Source: VRUE01 sp963702035 (GTDB lineage Bacteria > Actinomycetota > Thermoleophilia > Solirubrobacterales > 70-9). Taken from it: DNA of 64,000 nt. Below are positions 56,237 to 63,903 of this stretch, piece after piece. The stretch is from assembly GCA_963702035.1 (NCBI GenBank), contig OY969700.1, positions 2,294,001 to 2,358,000 on the forward strand, written 5' to 3'. The translations under genes and the position numbers were made by a program. How positions within the stretch are numbered: the first letter of the stretch is position 1; each line of letters starts with the position of its first letter. The notes beneath the pieces are model-generated. The model was not told the DNA's origin and did no database searches. It saw only the letters and a list, made by a program, of their open reading frames with translations.

Positions 56237-56353
56237 AAAAGCCGATCCGGTAGGGCTGAAACGTCTTGTACTTTTTCGGTGCCGGCTGCGGGCGTCAGCC
56301 CACAAGCGATCCGCCGAAAGAAGTTAAGTGAAAGCCCTACCGGATCGGCTTTT
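56237..56353. repeat. Family A palindromic element, copy A5
   Basis: Arms AAAAGCCGATCCGGTAGGG and CCCTACCGGATCGGCTTTT are perfect. Core GAAACGTCTTGTACTTTTTC and GAAAGAAGTTAAGTGAAAG, as in A3. It lies 29 nt past the stop of the aldolase gene and about 45 nt before the nuclease start, both on the minus strand. Confidence 0.9.
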
Positions 56354-56382
56354 CAAGGACCGCAGGCGGTGATCAACAGCGT

Positions 56383-57303
56383 CTACGGAATACGCCGCAC
56401 GTTCGACAGCAGCGTCTCCTTGATCTGCGCGATGATCTCCAGCGCCTCGTTCCACTCGCGCTGCCAGACGTTGCGGCCGAAGATCACGCCGCTGCCGCCC
56501 CCCTGCATGACCTCGCGGCAGTGATTGAGGACGACGTCGTCGTCGACCTTGGAGCCGCCGGAGAGAACGACCAGCGCCCGTCCCGCCGATGCGACGCAGT
56601 GCTGTATCGCTCCCGCCTCGTCGATCTCCATCTCGTTGTAAGGGGCGGGGGCGTCCTTGTCCTTCGCCGCGTCGATCTTCGGCATGTTGAGCTTGACCAC
56701 GTCGGCGCCCATCTCCATCGCCATCCGCGCCGCGTAGTCGATCGCGTAGAAGGAGCCGGGCCCGCCCTTGGCCTCGATCGCTTCGCCGCGCGGGTAGGAC
56801 CAGACGATCAGCGGCATCCCGTAGCGGTCGCAGTCTTCGCGCACGCCGCGCAGCTGGGCCAGGTCCTGGTCCTGGCGCGGCGAGCCGACGTAGAGCGTGT
56901 AGCCGACCGCGTCGGCGCCGAGCCGCACCGCGTCCTCGACGCTGGCGTTGCAGGTCGAGAAGGCCTGCGCGGAGGAGGGGATGTCGGTCTTGCCGTTGAC
57001 CTTGAGGATCAGCGGCACCTGGCCGGCGTAGTCGGGGTAGTACTTGCTCGCCATGCCGATCTGGCAGGCGAGGGCCGAGTAGCCGGCCTCGGCGGCGAGC
57101 CGGAACTGGTAGTCGGGATCCTTGGAGGCGGGGTTGGGGAAGAAGTCGCGCGGCCCGTGCTCGATCCCCTGGTCGATCGGCAGCAGCATCAGGGTGCCGT
57201 TGCCCGGTCCGAACTCGAAGAGCAGGCGGCGCAGGCGGGTCCTTTTGCCGGGCGCCAGCTCGGCCAGAAGCGATTTCTGCTCGGTCAGACTGTTCAACTC
57301 CAC
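56383..57303 (-). CDS. Class I fructose-bisphosphate aldolase (DhnA/FbaB type)
   Basis: 306 aa. Cleaves fructose-1,6-bisphosphate in glycolysis. Archaeal-type/DhnA features: LMLLPIDQGIEHGPRDFFPNPASKDPDYQFRLAAEAGYSALACQIGMA, VGYTLYVGSPRQDQDLAQL, and the region ADVVKLNMPKIDAA with the Schiff-base Lys, then ALVVLSGGSKVDDDVVLNHCREVMQGGGSGVIFGRNVWQR (phosphate binding). Full length. Divergent from the pseudo-rhomboid gene. Confidence 0.9.
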   Translation of the reverse strand: MELNSLTEQKSLLAELAPGKRTRLRRLLFEFGPGNGTLMLLPIDQGIEHGPRDFFPNPASKDPDYQFRLAAEAGYSALACQIGMASKYYPDYAGQVPLILKVNGKTDIPSSAQAFSTCNASVEDAVRLGADAVGYTLYVGSPRQDQDLAQLRGVREDCDRYGMPLIVWSYPRGEAIEAKGGPGSFYAIDYAARMAMEMGADVVKLNMPKIDAAKDKDAPAPYNEMEIDEAGAIQHCVASAGRALVVLSGGSKVDDDVVLNHCREVMQGGGSGVIFGRNVWQREWNEALEIIAQIKETLLSNVRRIP

Positions 57304-57395
57304 GCTCTATTCCTCCTTGAAGACGGTGTTCCCGCAGTATGCCACTGGCGGCGCGTGTCGAGCGGTCGTGACAGGGCAGTTATCCTCGACTGACC

Positions 57396-58166
57396 ATGAG
57401 CGAGACTGAGCTCAGCGTCATCTGCAAGAACTGCGGCTCCGAGGTCAGTCCCTATGTCACGGAGTGCCCCTATTGCGGAGCGCGGCTGCGCAAGCGGGCG
57501 CCGAAGCTGGAGCGGCGCGGCGACGGGCTAGAGGCCAAGCCGCGGCGCGGCCCGGCCAGCCGCCTCTTCAGGATCAAACTGCGCTCCCGCGCCGCGGCCG
57601 GCTCCCACCGGCCCTACGCGACGCTGGCGGCGGTCCTCGGCTCCGCCATCCTGCTCCTGGTCGAGCAGGCAAGCGGCGCCTCGCTGGCCACGCTCGGCGG
57701 CCTCACCGTGCCGCTCCACGGTCAGTGGTGGCGCTTCTTCACGGCCCCGTTCGTCTACGCCGATGTCGGCTACCTCTTCGTCGTCGCGATCGGGCTGGCG
57801 CTCTTCGGGGTCGGGATCGAGCGCCGGCTCGGCACCCCCGCGACCGCGGTGCTGCTGCTCGCCTGTGGCTCGCTGGGGATGCTGGCGGCCAGCGGCATCG
57901 CCGGCGCCCAGGGCGAAATCGTCGTCATCGCCGGCGGCAACGGGATGGCGCTGGGCGCGGTCGCGGCCTGGTTCGCGATCCGCCGCGCCGAGGCGCACCA
58001 GGCGATCGACCAGGACTACGACCGGATCGGCGTCGTGGTCGCGGCGGCGGTGCTGCTCGCTCTGCCGATCTTCGAATCGACCGCGAATGTCTTCGCCGGG
58101 CTGGTCGGCGGTGCGGTCGGCGGCCTTGCCGGCCTCGCCGCATCCGTCGTGCGACCGTCCGAATAG
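57396..58166 (+). CDS. Rhomboid-like membrane protein with zinc ribbon, catalytic residues missing
   Basis: 256 aa. An N-terminal zinc ribbon (ICKNCGSEVSPYVTECPYCGARL, four Cys) precedes about six membrane helices. WWRFFTAPFVYADVGYLFVVAIGLALFGVGIERRLGT resembles the L1 loop and helix 2 of rhomboids. Where active proteases have GxSG, this protein has GGNGMALG, and the C-terminal helix expected to carry His reads ANVFAGLVGG. So it is probably a non-proteolytic pseudo-rhomboid. ATG 57396. It is 11 nt upstream of the small gene at 58178. Confidence 0.78.
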   Translation: MSETELSVICKNCGSEVSPYVTECPYCGARLRKRAPKLERRGDGLEAKPRRGPASRLFRIKLRSRAAAGSHRPYATLAAVLGSAILLLVEQASGASLATLGGLTVPLHGQWWRFFTAPFVYADVGYLFVVAIGLALFGVGIERRLGTPATAVLLLACGSLGMLAASGIAGAQGEIVVIAGGNGMALGAVAAWFAIRRAEAHQAIDQDYDRIGVVVAAAVLLALPIFESTANVFAGLVGGAVGGLAGLAASVVRPSE

Positions 58167-58177
58167 GCTCACCGGCA

Positions 58178-58516
58178 ATGGCCCCCGACGATGTCGATGC
58201 CGAGCGTCTCGAAGCCGCGATCGAGCGCCTTGCCGAGGCCGACCGCTTCGCCGAGGCCGAGCTGATCGTCGCCCGCGCCGCGCCGCGGTTGCAGCGGGTG
58301 CTGGGCGCCGCCCTCGCCGAGGGCGGCTGGTTTGGCGAGTCGCACGAGAGCGAGTCGCTGAAGGCAGCCACCGTCCCCGACCCTGAGCAGCGGATCGCCG
58401 CGGTGCGGACGTTGCTGGCCGAGGAGGCGAGGATGGGAATGATGGTTGGAGTTGCCGTCGGCTGGGCACTGAAAGAAGAGATGAGCGGACCCCCGGAGAC
58501 CGAAGGAGAGAGTTGA
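58178..58516 (+). CDS. Hypothetical protein, 112 aa
   Basis: MAPDDVDAERLEAAIERLAEADRFAEAELIVARAAPRLQRVLGAALAEGGWFGESHESESLKAATVPDPEQRIAAVRTLLAEEARMGMMVGVAVGWALKEEMS: soluble, helical, acidic. No family recognised. It sits tightly between the rhomboid-like gene and the metal hydrolase (which starts 2 nt after it stops), so the three are one operon. Confidence 0.7.
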   Translation: MAPDDVDAERLEAAIERLAEADRFAEAELIVARAAPRLQRVLGAALAEGGWFGESHESESLKAATVPDPEQRIAAVRTLLAEEARMGMMVGVAVGWALKEEMSGPPETEGES

Positions 58517-58518
58517 AG

Positions 58519-59232
58519 ATGGAGATCAAGTTCCACGGCCATTCGTGCTTCGAGTTGAGCGAGGGGGACACGACGCTGCTGGTCGATCCGTTCCTCAAGC
58601 CCAACAACCCCGCGGCGGTGGCGACCGCTGAGGAGGTTGAGCCGACCCACATCGCCCTCAGCCACGGGCACGCCGACCATCTTGCCGATGCGGTTGCGGC
58701 CGCGAAGCGGACCGGCGCGCACTGCGTCGCGATCGTCGAGCTCGCCAACTGGCTCGAAGGGCAGGGGGTGGCGGAGGTCAGCGACCCCAATCTCGGCGGA
58801 ACGGTCAGGTTCGACTGGGGCTGGATCAAGCTGGTGCCCGCCTGGCACACCAGTACGGCACCGGGCTCCGAAGACGCTCCCTATAGCGCCGAGCACGGCG
58901 TCTCGCTCGGGACCGCGGCGGGACTGGTGATCCGGATCGGCGACGTCACGGTCTACCACTCGGGCGACACCTGCCTCTTCGGCGACATGAAGCTGATCGC
59001 CGAACGCAACCCGGTCGACGTGGCGCTGCTGCCGATCGGCGGTCACTACACGATGGACCGCCACGACGCGGTCGCCGCCGCCGAGTTCGTCGGCGCGGGC
59101 ACGGTGATCCCGATGCACTACGACACCTTCCCGCCGATCGAGACCGACAGCGCCGCTTTCAAGTCCGATGTCGAGTCGAAGACCTCCTCGCGGGTCGTAT
59201 TGCTGAAGCCGGGAGAGATGCACACGGTCTGA
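58519..59232 (+). CDS. UPF0173-type metal-dependent hydrolase (beta-lactamase fold)
   Basis: 237 aa from ATG 58519, preceded by GAAGGAGAG. MEIKFHGHSCFELSEGDTTLLVDPFL is the typical UlaG-like/UPF0173 start; the metal site is SHGHADHLAD, and the later ligands lie in VYHSGDTCLFGDM, LPIGGHYTMDRHDA and VIPMHYDTFPPI. Substrate is unknown; homologues include UlaG (ascorbate-6-P lactonase) and many uncharacterised proteins. The TTG six bases upstream is a weaker start. Confidence 0.9.
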   Translation: MEIKFHGHSCFELSEGDTTLLVDPFLKPNNPAAVATAEEVEPTHIALSHGHADHLADAVAAAKRTGAHCVAIVELANWLEGQGVAEVSDPNLGGTVRFDWGWIKLVPAWHTSTAPGSEDAPYSAEHGVSLGTAAGLVIRIGDVTVYHSGDTCLFGDMKLIAERNPVDVALLPIGGHYTMDRHDAVAAAEFVGAGTVIPMHYDTFPPIETDSAAFKSDVESKTSSRVVLLKPGEMHTV

Positions 59233-59240
59233 GCGAAAAT

Positions 59241-59258
59241 ACTGGCTGACTGGCCAGT
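59241..59258. promoter_or_regulatory. Palindromic operator candidate before the R2lox-like gene
   Basis: ACTGGC-TGACTG-GCCAGT, 18 bp with perfect 6-bp arms, 49 nt before the start at 59307. The same arrangement (CTGGC-TGGCTG-GCCAG) is at 63754, and a related TGACTG...CAGTCA lies at 10491. Likely a TetR-type site. Confidence 0.5.
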
Positions 59259-59306
59259 TCTGCGCTAGTCTCGGCTCGACCGCCGCAGCCGAGCCGAGGA
59301 GAGACG

Positions 59307-60227
59307 ATGGAGGCCAAAGAGGCAACCGGAACCCAGTCGCGAACCGACCGAGCCGACTTCCAGGCGACGGCCGATCCAGCGCTCAACGAGGCCGCCGACC
59401 GTACGGCCGACATCAAACTGCTCACCTATGAGGAGCTGTATTCGCTCTGGGAGCGCCAGCAGTGGCAGACCCAGGAGCTCGACTTCAGCCAGGACAGAGA
59501 AGACTGGGCCGCCTTCCCGGAGGAAGAACGCTTCCAGCGCATGTATGGGCTCTCCTCCTTCTTCATCGGCGAGCAGAAGGTCGCCGAGGAGCTCGGTCCG
59601 ATCATGCGCGCCGCGTCGACCGAGGATCAGAAAATCTTCCTCTGCACGCAGATCGCCGACGAGGCCCGTCACGTGCGCTTCTTCGAGCGCTTCTATCGCG
59701 AGGTCGGCGTGCTCGACGCGGACGGGCTGACGGAGATGCTGGCGGAGACCTCCGAGCACCTCAACGACAACTTCGGCGTGCTCTTCGACGAGATGCTGAA
59801 AAAGCGCACCGACCGGCTCTCGGCCGAGCCCGAGGACACCGAGGCGCTGGTCGAGGCAATCACTCTCTACCACATGGTGATCGAGGGAATGCTGGCGCTC
59901 ACCGGCCAGCACTTCATCATGGACTTCAACGAACGCGAGGGGACGCTGCCGGGCTTCGTCGAGGGCTTCCAGAACGTCGCCCGTGACGAGCACCGCCACG
60001 TTGCCTTCGGCTCGGTCTTCCTGCGCGAGAAGGCCCACGAGGACGATCGCTACAAGCAGGCGATCCAACGCACCCTGGAGGAGTCGCTGCCGGCCGCCCA
60101 GGGCGTTCTATCGCCGCCGTGGGCCCCGGACGACGAGGACTACGAACTGTTCGGCTTCTCGATCGCGGACACCCAGGCGTTCGCGGCGAAATGCCTGATG
60201 CGCCGGCTGAAAGTGATCGGCCTGTAG
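59307..60227 (+). CDS. R2-like ligand-binding oxidase / ribonucleotide reductase beta-like protein
   Basis: 306 aa ferritin-like di-metal protein resembling mycobacterial R2lox (Rv0233). Metal-ligand helices are visible: FFIGEQKVAEEL, CTQIADEARHVRFFERF (ExxH), LYHMVIEGMLALTGQHF (Glu) and VARDEHRHVAFGSVFLREK (ExxH). R2lox proteins bind a fatty acid at a Mn/Fe site; a true RNR small subunit would be longer and normally next to nrdA, which is absent. A palindromic operator lies upstream. ATG 59307 has GAGGAGAG before it. Confidence 0.85.
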   Translation: MEAKEATGTQSRTDRADFQATADPALNEAADRTADIKLLTYEELYSLWERQQWQTQELDFSQDREDWAAFPEEERFQRMYGLSSFFIGEQKVAEELGPIMRAASTEDQKIFLCTQIADEARHVRFFERFYREVGVLDADGLTEMLAETSEHLNDNFGVLFDEMLKKRTDRLSAEPEDTEALVEAITLYHMVIEGMLALTGQHFIMDFNEREGTLPGFVEGFQNVARDEHRHVAFGSVFLREKAHEDDRYKQAIQRTLEESLPAAQGVLSPPWAPDDEDYELFGFSIADTQAFAAKCLMRRLKVIGL

Positions 60228-60234
60228 GCGTTGG

Positions 60235-61791
60235 TCAGCCGGCTTCGGCGCTGCTGCCGGACGGCGGGGGCGTTTCGGCCGTCGGTTCGCTCGGAGGCGG
60301 TTCGCTAGGGGGAGCCGATTCGGCTGGCGGGCTTTCCGCTGCCGGCGAGCTTTCGGCCGGCGGGGCGGGCGGTGGGGTTGAGCCACCCACGGTGACGACG
60401 ACGGTTTCCCCTCCGGTCGGTGCTCCGGCGGTGGCGGCTGGCGATTTCGCCCCGGTCACGTTCGGCACGGCCGTTTTCGCCTGGATGATCGTTTCGTCGG
60501 CGACTTCGGTCGTGTTGGACTGATCGGCGGCGTTGGGGCCGGGAGCTGGTTCGACTGCGCTCGGTGCGGGTTCGGCGGGGATCGCCGCGGGCTTCGGCGC
60601 CGGCGCCACGATCTCTTCGACCGGCTGCGGCTTGGGCTGCGGTGCCGCCACCTGGTGCTGCGCCAGCGAGAGCGGACCGCGGTGAACCGAAGAGATCTTG
60701 GCGGGTGCGCTGCTCTTCGGTAGCGGAGTCGTGTTGACGTTCTGGTTGACCTCGACCGCGCCGGCGGTGAGGACCGCGGCGGTGACGACGCCGGCGACGG
60801 CCTTGGTGCCGATCGCGCCTCCAACCGCGCCGAGTCCGCCTGCCGCGCCGCTGCCGCTGAGCGCCGCGCCGACGCTGCTGACGGCACCCGCTCCCGCACT
60901 GGTCGCGGCCGCGGTTGCGCTCGCCCCAGCACCTGCGCCGCTGCCGGCTGCGCCGGCGGAAGCCCCACCGGAGGCGCCGCCAAGGCCAAGCTTGGAGAGT
61001 ATGAGGGTCTTGAACGCGACCAGTGCCCCGACGGGGAACAACGCCGCCATCACCTTCTCGTTGGAGCGGACCTGGGAGCGGAAGTCGGAGCATTCGTCGC
61101 AGTCGCGCACGTGGCGGCGCACCGGGCCGGAGACCTTGCGCAGGCCCTCGGAGGCCTCGGCCAGCTCCAGCCGCACCTCGCCGCAGGTCAGCTGGCGGGC
61201 CTGGCTCGCCTCGGCGAGGGAGATCCGCGCCCGCACCAGCAAAGACTTGACCGAGGGCACGCTGGTCTCCATCGCGGCGGCGATTTCCTCGTAGGACATC
61301 GCATCCATCTCACGCAGCAACAGGGCTGACCGCTGCGTCTCGGGCAGCTTGCCGACGTCGTTGAGCAGCTGGCGGAACTCCTCGCGGTTGCTGACCTTCT
61401 CGGCGGTCGTGGCGGCCTCGACGACGGGCACCATGTCCATCGATTCCTGTGCGTCAGCGGTTGGTTTGCGCAGATGGTTGAGACTGCGGTTGCGGGCGAT
61501 CCGGTAGAGCCACGGGCGCAGGTTGATCTCGCGCTCGTCGGCGAGCATCGCCCGGTAGGCGTTGACGAAGACCTCCTGGAGCACATCTTCGGCGTCCTCG
61601 GTGGAGCCGAGCATCTGCCGGCAGAAGCCCAGCAGGCGACCCTGGTAGCGGTCGACGATGGTCTCGAAGGCCCCGGCGTTGCCGCCGCGGGCCATCGCGA
61701 TCAGCTTCTCGTCCCCCTGTAGCTTGAGCAGAGGGGAGCGGCGGGCCAGAAGTCCGCGCTGACTGGCGTGGGTTAGAGCCGATGCCTCCAA
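60235..61791 (-). CDS. ECF-type sigma factor fused to anti-sigma-like zinc domain and Pro-rich tail
   Basis: 518 aa. Residues about 25-200 are a sigma-70 ECF factor: region 2 (FETIVDRYQGRLLGFCRQMLGSTEDAEDVLQEVFVNAYRAM, WLYRIARNRSLNHLRK) and region 4 (LLLREMDAMSYEEIAAAMETSVPSVKSLLVRAR). Then a zinc-binding CGEVRLELAEASEG...RRHVRDCDECSDFRSQVR segment as in anti-sigma ZAS domains, a hydrophobic Ala/Gly-rich region and TKAVAGVVTAAVLTAGAVEVN as a membrane helix, and about 170 residues of Pro/Ala/Glu. It probably is a self-restrained, membrane-tethered sigma factor. The 3-prime end is 8 nt from the R2lox stop. Confidence 0.85.
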   Translation of the reverse strand: MEASALTHASQRGLLARRSPLLKLQGDEKLIAMARGGNAGAFETIVDRYQGRLLGFCRQMLGSTEDAEDVLQEVFVNAYRAMLADEREINLRPWLYRIARNRSLNHLRKPTADAQESMDMVPVVEAATTAEKVSNREEFRQLLNDVGKLPETQRSALLLREMDAMSYEEIAAAMETSVPSVKSLLVRARISLAEASQARQLTCGEVRLELAEASEGLRKVSGPVRRHVRDCDECSDFRSQVRSNEKVMAALFPVGALVAFKTLILSKLGLGGASGGASAGAAGSGAGAGASATAAATSAGAGAVSSVGAALSGSGAAGGLGAVGGAIGTKAVAGVVTAAVLTAGAVEVNQNVNTTPLPKSSAPAKISSVHRGPLSLAQHQVAAPQPKPQPVEEIVAPAPKPAAIPAEPAPSAVEPAPGPNAADQSNTTEVADETIIQAKTAVPNVTGAKSPAATAGAPTGGETVVVTVGGSTPPPAPPAESSPAAESPPAESAPPSEPPPSEPTAETPPPSGSSAEAG

Positions 61792-61929
61792 GATTCACTC
61801 TCCAGGGAAGGCGTTGCGAATGGGACTGTCTTCGTCAATAGGGACACCGTAGCAGTGAGATAGTTGCGGTCCGTACAAATCTTTACCCCGGATTTAGACG
61901 CTCGAAAACGGGCGGATACCATCGAGCTT

Positions 61930-62015
61930 GCCCGGGTGGCGAAACTGGCAAAAGCGGCGCACTTAAAATGCGCTGCCCCTTTGGGGGCTTGCGGGTTCGA
62001 GTCCCGCCCCGGGCA
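61930..62015 (+). tRNA. tRNA-Leu (anticodon TAA)
   Basis: Acceptor GCCCGGG pairs with CCCGGGC; anticodon stem GCGCA/TGCGC around loop CTTAAAA (TAA); long variable arm TGCCCCTTTGGGGGCT typical of leucine tRNAs; T-arm GCGGG-TTCGAGT-CCCGC is perfect. 86 nt with discriminator A and no encoded CCA. A family C repeat begins almost at its 3-prime end. Confidence 0.96.
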
Positions 62016-62108
62016 CTCCCGGCGCGCGGGTCCTGTCACGGGTGAGGGGGCTGTTAGCGGACTCACCCGTCCGAACACCCCCCTCACCCGTGCCACCCGC
62101 GCGAGGAG
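62016..62108. repeat. Family C palindromic element, copy C2
   Basis: Inner stem CACGGGTGAGGGGG... CCCCCTCACCCGTG encloses TGTTAGCGGACTCACCCGTCCGAACA, the reverse complement of the C1 loop. Outer arms GCGCGGGT and ACCCGCGC. Directly downstream of tRNA-Leu and 23 nt upstream of the following gene. Confidence 0.85.
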
Positions 62109-62130
62109 CGTCCCTTAGGCTCCAGCTTTC

Positions 62131-63741
62131 ATGGATCACGGGGGGCGGATAGTGGCTCGGGCGCTGAAGTCGCGCGGCGTCAGCCATCTCTTCACGTTGT
62201 CTGGCGGGCACCTGTTCTCTATATACGACGGCTGCAAAGCCGAGGGGATCGAGATTGTCGATGTGCGGCATGAGCAATCGGCGGTGTTTGCCGCTGAGGG
62301 ATTTGCCAAGGCGACTCGGCGGGTCGGGGTCGCGGCGTTGACCGCCGGCCCGGGGGTGACCAACGGGATCAGCGCGATCGCCGGCGCCCAGGCCAACTGC
62401 TCACCGGTCTGCGTGCTGGGCGGACGGGCGCCGGAGCTGCGCTGGGGCTCGGGCTCGCTGCAGGAGATCGACCACCTGCCCTTCGTCTCGCCGCTGGTCA
62501 AGTCGGCGGAGACCGTCAAGGAGACGGGCGCGATCGGGGCGCGGACGGCAGCGGCGCTCGATCTGGCGCTCGACCCGCCGTTCGGGCCGACCTTCGTCGA
62601 CTATCCGCTCGACGTCGTCTTCAGCGAGGCGGACGAGGAGATCGTGGCTCCCGGAGGCGACGGCGCCCAGGCGGCTGCCGGAGTGGAGGAGGCGGCGGCC
62701 TTACTGGCGGGTGCCGAGCGGCCGGCGATCATGGCCGGCAGCGGCCTCTACTGGGGCCATGGCGAGGTCGAGCTGCGCTCGCTCGCCGAGGCGCTCGGCA
62801 TTCCGGTCTTCCTCAATGGGCTCGGCCGCGGTTGCCTCGCCGCCGACCACGAGCTGGCCTTCAGCCGGGCACGGGGCGCCGGGCTGAAGGGGGCCGACGT
62901 TGCCCTGGTTGTCGGCGTGCCGATCGATTTCAGGCTCGGCTTCGGCGGCAGCTTCGGCGAGGAGACGAAGCTGATCCGGCTCGACGCCGCCCCCAACGCG
63001 CTCACCGCCAACCGGACGCCCGAGGTCGACCTGGTCGGCGACGTCTCCGCGACGCTGGCGGCGATCCGCGAGTCGGTCTCGGCCGGGCGGGGGCGCACGG
63101 ATGGCTGGCTCGAGCAGCTGCGCGGGGTGGAGGCCGAGAAGCGGGCGGCCGAGCAAGAGGAGCTGAATAACGACCGCTCGCCCCTGCACCCGGTTCGTGT
63201 ATACAAGGAGCTGGGGGAGGTTCTCGACCGCGACGCGATCGTGATCGGCGACGGCGGCGACTTCGTCTCCTATGCGGGTCGCTTCATCGAGACCTTCGAG
63301 CCGGGCTGCTGGATGGACCCAGGGCCGTTCGGTTGCCTTGGCGCCGGACCCGGCCAGGCGATCGGCGCCAAGCTCGCTCACCCCGACCGGCAGGTCTGTC
63401 TGCTGCTCGGCGACGGGGCCTTCGGCTTCGCGGGCATGGAGTTCGACACTTTGGCGCGTCACGGCCTCCCAGTGGTCGGCGTGATGGGCAACAACGGCAT
63501 CTGGGCGCTTGAGCATCACCCGATGAAATTCCTCTACGGCTACTCGGTCGCGGCCGAGCTGAGACCGGAAACGCCCTACGAGAAAGTGGTCGAGGCACTG
63601 GGCTGCGACGGGGTCGTCGTCAACGATCCCGGGCAGCTGCGACCGGCGCTGGAGCGTGCCTTCGAGTCGGGCAGGCCGACCCTGGTCAACGTAAACACCG
63701 ACCCCGAGGTCGTCTACCCGCGCAAGTCGAATCTGGCTTGA
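62131..63741 (+). CDS. Thiamin-diphosphate-dependent enzyme (acetolactate synthase / 2-hydroxyacyl-CoA lyase-like)
   Basis: 536 aa with the three ThDP-enzyme domains. N-terminal PYR domain with the activating Glu in VDVRHEQSAVFAAEGFAKATRRVGVAALTAGPGVTNG; central domain (PAIMAGSGLYWGHGEVELRSLAEALGIPVFLNGLGRG); C-terminal PP domain with GDGAFGFAGMEFDTLARHGLPVVGVMGNN, the Mg/ThDP motif GDGA...NN. Substrate specificity is not clear; oxalyl-CoA decarboxylase/HACL and acetolactate synthase are the closest looking. No RBS is evident at ATG 62131; GTG 62152 is another option. Confidence 0.9.
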   Translation: MDHGGRIVARALKSRGVSHLFTLSGGHLFSIYDGCKAEGIEIVDVRHEQSAVFAAEGFAKATRRVGVAALTAGPGVTNGISAIAGAQANCSPVCVLGGRAPELRWGSGSLQEIDHLPFVSPLVKSAETVKETGAIGARTAAALDLALDPPFGPTFVDYPLDVVFSEADEEIVAPGGDGAQAAAGVEEAAALLAGAERPAIMAGSGLYWGHGEVELRSLAEALGIPVFLNGLGRGCLAADHELAFSRARGAGLKGADVALVVGVPIDFRLGFGGSFGEETKLIRLDAAPNALTANRTPEVDLVGDVSATLAAIRESVSAGRGRTDGWLEQLRGVEAEKRAAEQEELNNDRSPLHPVRVYKELGEVLDRDAIVIGDGGDFVSYAGRFIETFEPGCWMDPGPFGCLGAGPGQAIGAKLAHPDRQVCLLLGDGAFGFAGMEFDTLARHGLPVVGVMGNNGIWALEHHPMKFLYGYSVAAELRPETPYEKVVEALGCDGVVVNDPGQLRPALERAFESGRPTLVNVNTDPEVVYPRKSNLA

Positions 63742-63753
63742 GAGAGCCAAAAG

Positions 63754-63769
63754 CTGGCTGGCTGGCCAG
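63754..63769. promoter_or_regulatory. Palindromic operator candidate after the ThDP enzyme gene
   Basis: CTGGC-TGGCTG-GCCAG, closely matching the site at 59241. It lies 12 nt after the stop codon of the ThDP gene and about 135 nt before a possible gene at 63904, so it would control the latter. Confidence 0.45.
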
Positions 63770-63792
63770 ATTGGCGGACGGTCCCAAAACAA

Positions 63793-63867
63793 GAATCGAC
63801 CGCCATCTCTGGCGGCCGATTCAAGTTGGTCCCTCAGGACGGGCAGGGGTACGTCTTCAGGGACCAG
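63793..63867. other. Paired hairpins in the last intergenic region
   Basis: GAATCG-A-CCGCCA-TCTC-TGGCGG-C-CGATTC forms one strong stem-loop. Next to it GGTCCCTCAGGAC pairs imperfectly with GTCTTCAGGGACC. It could be a terminator-like pair, a leader element of the possible gene at 63904, or another palindromic repeat; only one copy is seen. Confidence 0.45.
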
Positions 63868-63903
63868 TTCTTTATTCGATGAGCCCAGACGGCGGGAGGC
63901 GCC

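Noticed and set aside
947..56353. CRISPR arrays
   Set aside because: Repeats are dispersed, palindromic and not separated by regular spacers; no cas genes are present.
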